Assembly: GCF_012567685.1 (NCBI RefSeq)
Contig: NZ_CP046184.1
Coordinates: forward strand, 2,420-66,419
Direction: 5' to 3'
Length of the DNA stretch: 64,000 bases
Source of the DNA: Enterobacteriaceae endosymbiont of Donacia marginata
Lineage (GTDB): Bacteria > Pseudomonadota > Gammaproteobacteria > Enterobacterales > Enterobacteriaceae
In this document: piece by piece, positions 58,854 to 64,000 of the stretch
Position numbering within the stretch: position 1 is the first letter of the stretch
Layout: each line of letters begins with the position of its first letter
Notes under the pieces: generated by a model
Database searches by the model: none
The model's input: only the letters and a program-made list of their open reading frames with translations
What the model was told of the DNA's origin: nothing
Position numbers and translations under genes: made by a program

Positions 58854-59552
58854 ATGTCCAATACAAAATTAGTATTATTACGTCATGGACAAAGTGAATG
58901 GAATAAAAAAAATTTATTTACTGGATGGCATGATATAGAATTATCTCCAGAAGGAGAGATTGAAGCAATACAAGCAGGTAAAGTATTAAAAAAAAATAAT
59001 TTTAAATTTGATTATGCATATACATCTTTTTTAAAAAGAGCAATAAATACTTTATGGTTAACTTTAAAAGAATTAGATCAACTTTGGATTCCTGTTAAAA
59101 AAACATGGAGATTAAATGAAAGACATTATGGAAAATTACAAGGAATGAATAAAGATGAAATTACAAATAAATTTGGTATAAAAAAAGTACAAAAATGGCG
59201 TCGTAGTTTTATTTCTGAACCACCATCATTATCAATTAATGATCCTAGATGGTCCAGATTTGATCAAAAATATTCTAAATTAGAAGATTATCAGTTACCT
59301 TTATCAGAAAGTTTATCTAAAACTTTAGAAAGAGTAATATATATATGGAAAAATAGTATATCATCTAAAATTATGAATGGAGAACGAATTATTATTGTTG
59401 CTCATGGTAATTCATTAAGAGCTTTAATTAAATATATTGAAAATATTAATGATGCTGATATTATTAATTTAAATATTGCTACTGGTATTCCTATAATTTA
59501 TGAATTTGATAATAATCTTAATTATAAAAAAAAATATTATTTAAATAATTAA
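58854..59552 (+). CDS. gpmA: 2,3-bisphosphoglycerate-dependent phosphoglycerate mutase GpmA
   Basis: Interconverts 3- and 2-phosphoglycerate through a phosphohistidine. At 232 residues (E. coli 250) it has LVLLRHGQSEWNKKNLFTGW with the active His, YTSFLKRAINTLW, WRLNERHYGKLQGMNKDE, PPSLSINDPR, and VAHGNSLRALIKYIE with the second His. About 15-18 C-terminal residues of the E. coli enzyme are missing; that tail is flexible and covers the active site. An AAGGA site precedes the ATG. Confidence 0.97.
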   Translation: MSNTKLVLLRHGQSEWNKKNLFTGWHDIELSPEGEIEAIQAGKVLKKNNFKFDYAYTSFLKRAINTLWLTLKELDQLWIPVKKTWRLNERHYGKLQGMNKDEITNKFGIKKVQKWRRSFISEPPSLSINDPRWSRFDQKYSKLEDYQLPLSESLSKTLERVIYIWKNSISSKIMNGERIIIVAHGNSLRALIKYIENINDADIINLNIATGIPIIYEFDNNLNYKKKYYLNN

Positions 59553-59557
59553 TATAT

Positions 59558-59576
59558 AATAAAATATTATTTTATT
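59558..59576. terminator. Terminator between convergent gpmA and pta
   Basis: AATAAAAT (59558-59565), loop ATT, and ATTTTATT (59569-59576) form an 8-bp stem followed by TTTTTT on the plus strand, right after gpmA. The pta stop codon (59572-59574, minus strand) lies inside the right arm, the same arrangement as the folD terminator. Confidence 0.6.
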
Positions 59577-61713
59577 TTTTTTTAGATCCAGCTTGGATAA
59601 CTGTAACTGCAATTGTATAGATTATATCTTCAATTGAAGCACCTCTTGAAAGATCGTTAATTGGTTTTTTTATCCCCTGTAATATAGGACCTATAGAAAT
59701 TATTTTAGATGTTCTTTGAACTGCTTTATAAGTAGTATTACCGGTATTAAGATCAGGAAAAATAATAATATTCGCTTTCCCGGCAACTAAAGATTTTGGT
59801 GCTTTATATTTACCAATACTTTTTATAACAGCTGCATCATATTGCAATGGTCCATCTATTATTAAATTTGGTAATTTATTTTGTACTAATTTAGTTGCTT
59901 TATATACTTTTTCAACTTCAATACCTGTACTAGAATTACCAGTTGAATAAGAAATCATTGCTATTTTAGGTTTTATATTAAATAATTTACTAGTTTGTGC
60001 TGATTGTATTGCTATTTCAGCTAATTGTTTATAATTAGGATTAGGATTAATTGCACAATCACTAAATATTAATATATTTTTAGGTAATAACATAATAAAT
60101 ATTGATGAAATTATAGAATATTCGGGTAAAGTTTTAATAATTTGTAATGCAGGACGTATAGTATTAGCAGTTGTTGCATTAGCTCCAGAAACAATACCAT
60201 CTACTTCATTATTTTTTAACATCATAGTAGCTAAAAACATGTTATCTTTTAATAATTTTATAGCATTATTTTCATTCAATAATTTATCTTTTCTGATATA
60301 CATTAATTTTTCTATATAATTATTTCTAATATATTTAGGATCAATAATATTCATATTATCATTTAAATCTATATTATTGATTTTAGCTATATTTATAATT
60401 TCTTTTTTATTACCTAATAATATGCATTTAGCTATATTTTTTTTAGAGCATATTGCTGCTGCTTTAAGAGTACGTAATTCATTACCCTCCGGTAATAATA
60501 TTGTTTTTTTAAATTTACAAGCTTTATTAATTAAATTATATTTAAATATAAATGGGGAATTATAAATTTTATAATTTATATATTTTTTATTATTTAGAAT
60601 TTTAGAGGGAATATATAAATTAATATAATTAATAATATTTAATATTAATTTATCATCACTAGTTGGGAAATTATTTTTATAAATACTCTGTATTTTTAAA
60701 TAAATTTTATAAAAATTATTTTTTGTGTATATAAGATATATATTATTATTAATAATTTTAGAAAATTTTTTTATAATTAGATCAGATTCTTTTTTAATAA
60801 AATCTGTAAATAATATAGCTTTACAAAAAATATTTTTAGATAAAATATTATATATTTTTTTTATATTTTGATTATCTTTTAAAGATATAATAATTAAAGA
60901 CTTAACAAAAAATTCTTTATTTACAAAAATTTGCTTATTAAAAAAAATAATATATTTAATATTATTATATTTCAAATTAATAGGTAAATTACAATTTAAA
61001 TATATGCATATAATTTTTAAATCTATTCCAAATATAAAATTTTTTAACCATGGAATACATATAATCTTTTCTTTATTAAAAGATAATAAATTATTATTTA
61101 TAATATTTTTTTCTTTTTTTAAAAAGAAATTTTTAAATATATTTATATTATAAAAAAAAGGATTACTATTTTGATTAGTGAATTTTTCTTTAACAAAAGA
61201 AAATATATATTTTGATTTTAAATCATATATATTTTTTTTAAAAATAATATCAATTATTGATTTTGTTTTTTTTAAAGTTTCATTTTTTGAACACATAGAT
61301 GTAACAAAAATAATTTTTGCATCAAATATATTTGCTATATCACAATTTAATTTAAATAATATTTGCTCAATATAAAAAGGTATTATTCCTTCTATTAAGA
61401 TAATATCTGTATTTTTTATATTTTGAAAATATTTTTTAATTATATTTTCAATAATATTATTATATGTAGTGTCATTATTTAATAAATTAATATCATTAAT
61501 TTTTAATGAATTAATAGATTTTATATTAAGATTATTATATTGATTTAAAATATTATTAGTGTAATCAAAATTATAATTTTCTATTTGAGAAATAGGTTTA
61601 AAAAATTTACATCTTAATTTTTTATTATTAAAATAATTTAATAATCCTATATTTATACTAGTAAAAAAATGAATATCAATATTTATTGGTATTGACATAA
61701 TTATTTTTAGCAT
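59572..61713 (-). CDS. pta: Phosphate acetyltransferase Pta
   Basis: Converts acetyl-CoA to acetyl phosphate, which AckA uses to make ATP. The ATG at 61713 has AAAGG about 10 nt upstream and gives MLKIIMSIP, collinear with E. coli (713 against 714 residues); an in-frame GTG 12 nt upstream overlaps that site. The N-terminal domain is poorly conserved but keeps IILIEGIIP. The catalytic C-terminal PTA domain is conserved: ILLPEGNELRTLKAAA, MVSGANATTANTIRPALQII-like residues (VSGANATTANTIRPAL), FSDCAINPNPNYKQLAEIA, SYSTGNSSTG, and VAGKANIIIFPDLNTGNTTY. It lies 37 nt downstream of ackA. Confidence 0.97.
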   Translation of the reverse strand: MLKIIMSIPINIDIHFFTSINIGLLNYFNNKKLRCKFFKPISQIENYNFDYTNNILNQYNNLNIKSINSLKINDINLLNNDTTYNNIIENIIKKYFQNIKNTDIILIEGIIPFYIEQILFKLNCDIANIFDAKIIFVTSMCSKNETLKKTKSIIDIIFKKNIYDLKSKYIFSFVKEKFTNQNSNPFFYNINIFKNFFLKKEKNIINNNLLSFNKEKIICIPWLKNFIFGIDLKIICIYLNCNLPINLKYNNIKYIIFFNKQIFVNKEFFVKSLIIISLKDNQNIKKIYNILSKNIFCKAILFTDFIKKESDLIIKKFSKIINNNIYLIYTKNNFYKIYLKIQSIYKNNFPTSDDKLILNIINYINLYIPSKILNNKKYINYKIYNSPFIFKYNLINKACKFKKTILLPEGNELRTLKAAAICSKKNIAKCILLGNKKEIINIAKINNIDLNDNMNIIDPKYIRNNYIEKLMYIRKDKLLNENNAIKLLKDNMFLATMMLKNNEVDGIVSGANATTANTIRPALQIIKTLPEYSIISSIFIMLLPKNILIFSDCAINPNPNYKQLAEIAIQSAQTSKLFNIKPKIAMISYSTGNSSTGIEVEKVYKATKLVQNKLPNLIIDGPLQYDAAVIKSIGKYKAPKSLVAGKANIIIFPDLNTGNTTYKAVQRTSKIISIGPILQGIKKPINDLSRGASIEDIIYTIAVTVIQAGSKKK

Positions 61714-61750
61714 ATTATTATACACCTTTAATGTTAATTAATTTTTTATA

Positions 61751-62959
61751 TTATTTATTATTAATTATAATATTAAATGTATCTTGTGCTATCATTAATT
61801 CTTCATTTGTAGGAATAATTAATATTGGTATACTATGAGTAGTATTTATAAGTCCAGTTTTACCAAATTTTATTTCATTATTTAATTTATGATCGATAAA
61901 AATATTTAAAATTTTTAATTTTTCTATTGTTTTTTCTCTAATTAATACGCTATTTTCTCCAATACCTCCTGTAAAAATAATTGCATCTATTTTTTCTTTC
62001 ATTAAAATACTATAGGAAGCTATATATTTAGCTAAACGATATATAAATATATCAGCAGCTCTTTTTATTTTAATATCTTTAAAATAATTATTTTCAATAT
62101 ATCTAAAATCACTAGTTATAGTTGTTAACCCTAACATGCCTGATTTTTTAGTTAAAATATTATAAATTTCATCTATTTTAATATTTAAAATATTAAACAT
62201 GTAAAAAATAATTGCAGGATCGATATCTCCACATCTTGTCCCCATAACTAGCCCTTCTAAAGGAGTTAATCCCATTGAAGTATCAATACTTTTACCATTT
62301 TGTATCGCAGTAATAGATGAACCATTACCTAAATGGCATGAAATACAATTTAATTTATTTAATGGAATATTTAATATTTTTGCAGCAATTTTGGTAACAT
62401 ATCTATGACTAGTACCATGTGCTCCATAACGACGTATTTTATATTTTTCATAAAATTCTATTGGTAAAGCATATAAATATGATTTTTCAGGAATTGTTTG
62501 ATGAAAAGAAGTATCAAAAACAGCAATTTGTTTATTTTTTAAATGAGGTAATATTTTAATTATTTCTTTAATACCTATTAATTGAATAGGATTATGTAAA
62601 GGAGCAAAAATTGATGCATTTTTTATTGCTTTTAAAACTTTTTTTGTAATAATTACAGATTGTATAAATTTTTCTCCTCCATGTACTACCCGATGACCTA
62701 CTGCTAATATATTATTATATAATAAATTTTTTTTTAAAATAATATTTATTATATAATTTAATATTATTTTATGATTAATTTTTGAATAAAAAATTTTTTT
62801 TTTTTTTATATTATTAAAATACCATTTAACATAAGAATGTTTAGTATTAAAATTTTCAGCTAAACCAAACAATAAAATTTTTTTTTCTAAAACATTGATA
62901 ACTGAAAATTTTAAAGATGAACTACCGCAATTAATCACAAGTATCAATTTATTTGACAT
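61751..62959 (-). CDS. ackA: Acetate kinase AckA
   Basis: Makes ATP and acetate from acetyl phosphate. At 402 residues (E. coli 400) it has VINCGSSSLKFSVI at the start, AVGHRVVHGGEKF, FDTSFHQTIPE with the conserved Asp/His, RRYGAHGTSHRYV, SCHLGNGSSITAI, GLTPLEGLVMGTRCGDIDPA, and FTGGIGENS. It is first of an ackA-pta operon, as in E. coli, and gives the cell substrate-level ATP from pyruvate breakdown. Confidence 0.98.
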   Translation of the reverse strand: MSNKLILVINCGSSSLKFSVINVLEKKILLFGLAENFNTKHSYVKWYFNNIKKKKIFYSKINHKIILNYIINIILKKNLLYNNILAVGHRVVHGGEKFIQSVIITKKVLKAIKNASIFAPLHNPIQLIGIKEIIKILPHLKNKQIAVFDTSFHQTIPEKSYLYALPIEFYEKYKIRRYGAHGTSHRYVTKIAAKILNIPLNKLNCISCHLGNGSSITAIQNGKSIDTSMGLTPLEGLVMGTRCGDIDPAIIFYMFNILNIKIDEIYNILTKKSGMLGLTTITSDFRYIENNYFKDIKIKRAADIFIYRLAKYIASYSILMKEKIDAIIFTGGIGENSVLIREKTIEKLKILNIFIDHKLNNEIKFGKTGLINTTHSIPILIIPTNEELMIAQDTFNIIINNK

Positions 62960-63107
62960 TTATTTTCCTAAATAAATATTTTAATAAATATATTTTATTA
63001 TATATAAAAAAATCTTAAAATTATATATAAGATATATGATAAATTTATTAATAATAAAAAATATAATATATACATCATCAATAATTTAATATATTATATA
63101 TTTAAAT

Positions 63108-63178
63108 GGCGCATTGGCAGAATGGTTATGCAGAGGATTGCAAATCCTTTTATTTCGGTTCAATTCCGGGATGCGCCT
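63108..63178 (+). tRNA. tRNA-Cys (anticodon GCA)
   Basis: Acceptor GGCGCAT/ATGCGCC, anticodon loop TTGCAAA (GCA) in a GGA/TCC-type stem, T arm TTTCGGTTCAATTCCGGG, and U73, as in E. coli tRNA-Cys. CCA is not encoded. It is charged by CysS (29286). tRNA-Leu follows after 31 nt, the E. coli cysT-leuZ order; glyW is not upstream. Confidence 0.97.
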
Positions 63179-63209
63179 TGTATAAAATAAAATAATTTAT
63201 TTTTATTTT

Positions 63210-63296
63210 GCCCAGATGGTGGAATTGGTAGACACAAGGGACTTAAAATCCCTCGGCATTTATATTGCTATGCGGGTTCAATTCCCGCTCTGGGTA
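63210..63296 (+). tRNA. tRNA-Leu (anticodon UAA)
   Basis: Class II tRNA: acceptor GCCCAGA/TCTGGGT with the G1-U72 pair also found in E. coli leuZ, anticodon loop CTTAAAA (TAA), a long variable arm (TCGGCATTTATATTGCTAT), T arm GCGGGTTCAATTCCCGC, and A73. It reads UUA/UUG, by far the dominant Leu codons in these A/T-rich genes. CCA is not encoded. Confidence 0.97.
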
Positions 63297-63306
63297 TTTA
63301 TGTTTT

Positions 63307-63777
63307 TTATAAAAAATATTCATATTTTTGTAAAATATTATTAAAATAAATAAAGAAAAACGATTGTTTTTTATTTAAAAAATAATTATATAAATTTTTA
63401 TCAATATGTTTTAATGAATATAATAAAATAAAAATTATTAAATATCCTTTTAAAATACCAAAAAATAATCCTAATATTTTGTTAAAATTATTTATATAAT
63501 AAAAATATATAATTTTTTTATTTAAAAATTTTTTAACTATATTTCCTGATATTATGGTTAATAAAAAATAAATAAATAATAAAAAAATTTTTTTAAAATA
63601 AAAATTAATTATTGTATAATCTTTTATAATCAGGAAATAATCATAATATTTTCTAGATAAATAAAAAGATATAAACCAAACAAATATTGTTAATATTTCT
63701 TTTATAAATCCTCTAATAAAACTAAATATCGTGGAAAATAACAATATTAATATAAATAAATAATCAATTATTAACAT
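63307..63777 (-). CDS. cvpA: Colicin V production family membrane protein CvpA
   Basis: Inner-membrane protein of unclear biochemical role; E. coli mutants are affected in colicin V production and envelope stress. The 156-residue product (E. coli 162) has four predicted membrane segments and the conserved N-terminal DYLFILILLFSTIFSFIRGF followed by KEILTIFVWF, and LGLFFGILKGYLIIFIL later on. It lies downstream of truA on the same strand; in E. coli dedA, accD, folC and dedD lie between them and purF follows cvpA, where here tRNA-Leu is convergent. Confidence 0.88.
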   Translation of the reverse strand: MLIIDYLFILILLFSTIFSFIRGFIKEILTIFVWFISFYLSRKYYDYFLIIKDYTIINFYFKKIFLLFIYFLLTIISGNIVKKFLNKKIIYFYYINNFNKILGLFFGILKGYLIIFILLYSLKHIDKNLYNYFLNKKQSFFFIYFNNILQKYEYFL

Positions 63778-63901
63778 ATTTTTTATATATTTCTTTATTT
63801 GTATTAAATTATTTAAAATTTTAAAATAATTTAAAATAGTAAAAAATGAACTAAATTATACAATTTATTCAAAACAAAATCTTTTTTTTAAAAAAAATTT
63901 A

Positions 63902-64000
63902 TTAAATTAATTTTTTAAAAAAAAATAGATTATGTTTTATATTTGGAATTCTAAAATGTGTTGGATATTCAACTCCTGCTAAAAATAAACCATTTGGTTT
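63902..64000 (-). CDS. truA: tRNA pseudouridine(38-40) synthase TruA, C-terminal end (partial)
   Basis: Only the last 32 codons and stop are inside the window; the gene continues past 64000. The visible sequence, GLFLAGVEYPTHFRIPN, matches the end of E. coli TruA (GLYLVAVDYPDRYDLP). TruA isomerises uridines 38-40 in the anticodon arm of many tRNAs. The same-strand position upstream of cvpA agrees with the E. coli truA-dedA-accD-folC-dedD-cvpA order after internal deletion, which supports this short match. Confidence 0.8.
   Translation of the reverse strand, partial: KPNGLFLAGVEYPTHFRIPNIKHNLFFFKKLI

Noticed and set aside
61713-61725. GTG start for pta four codons upstream
   Set aside because: It overlaps the AAAGG ribosome-binding site that fits the ATG at 61713, and the ATG start matches E. 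coli Pta.

Overview
The window is a strongly A/T-dominated bacterial chromosome segment. It encodes only conserved housekeeping and biosynthetic genes and keeps many Escherichia coli-like neighbourhoods: 23S-5S-murB, recA-alaS-csrA-tRNA-Ser-tRNA-Arg, dnaB next to dusA, der-bamB-hisS, ribD-ribH-nusB facing yajL, leuABCD, fieF-pfkA, ileS-lspA-dapB, ackA-pta, and truA followed by cvpA. Within these neighbourhoods, genes present in E. coli are missing. Together with proteins rich in Lys, Asn and Ile, homopolymer A tracts, trimmed protein tails, and no mobile elements, this points to a genome-reduced, probably obligate insect symbiont derived from Enterobacterales. I cannot name the species from the sequence.

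Layout. 1-3151: 23S and 5S rRNA. 3182-7667: cell-wall genes murB and mreBCD, plus aroQ and tusE. 7721-11023: tRNA-Ser(UGA), rsmI, RNase P RNA, folD, tRNA-Arg(UCU), a 529-nt non-coding spacer, tRNA-Val and tRNA-Lys. 11024-21827: gltX, hspQ, alr, metG, ydjM, rnb, ssb, rpoH, ftsY, rsmD, tusA. 21942-26212: recA, alaS, csrA and tRNA-Ser(GCU)/tRNA-Arg(ACG). 26308-37209: one long minus-strand series (dapD, ligA, cysS, dnaB, dusA, der, bamB, hisS). 37397-41884: tadA, glyA, yajL, then nusB, ribH and ribD. 42155-48521: leuABCD, adk, dapA. 48513-53923: glyS, glyQ, fieF, pfkA, rplY. 53996-58028: dapB, a frameshifted lspA, ileS. 58185-62959: rpsT, erpA, gpmA, pta, ackA. 63108-64000: tRNA-Cys, tRNA-Leu, cvpA and the 3' end of truA.

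How the genes fit together. The cell keeps a peptidoglycan and rod-shape programme (murB, alr, dapA/B/D, mreBCD). It can supply leucine (complete leuABCD), parts of lysine/diaminopimelate, shikimate (aroQ) and riboflavin (ribD, ribH) pathways, and one-carbon units (glyA, folD). This suits a nutritional symbiont. Energy genes are glycolytic (pfkA, gpmA) with acetate/ATP generation (pta, ackA). Seven aminoacyl-tRNA synthetases, eight tRNA genes and the matching modification genes (tadA, tusA, tusE, dusA, truA) occupy much of the rest. Control is minimal but includes a heat-shock sigma factor (rpoH), hspQ and csrA.

I found no CRISPR array, insertion sequence, prophage, toxin or defence gene, and no convincing new multigene system. 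The most interesting points are small in scale: lspA is split only at a run of ten A residues, with both halves well conserved; Der has a degenerate first GTPase domain; none of the eight tRNA genes encodes CCA; TusA has an altered active-site motif; several genes carry in-frame A12 tracts; and perfect palindromic terminators sit between convergent genes.
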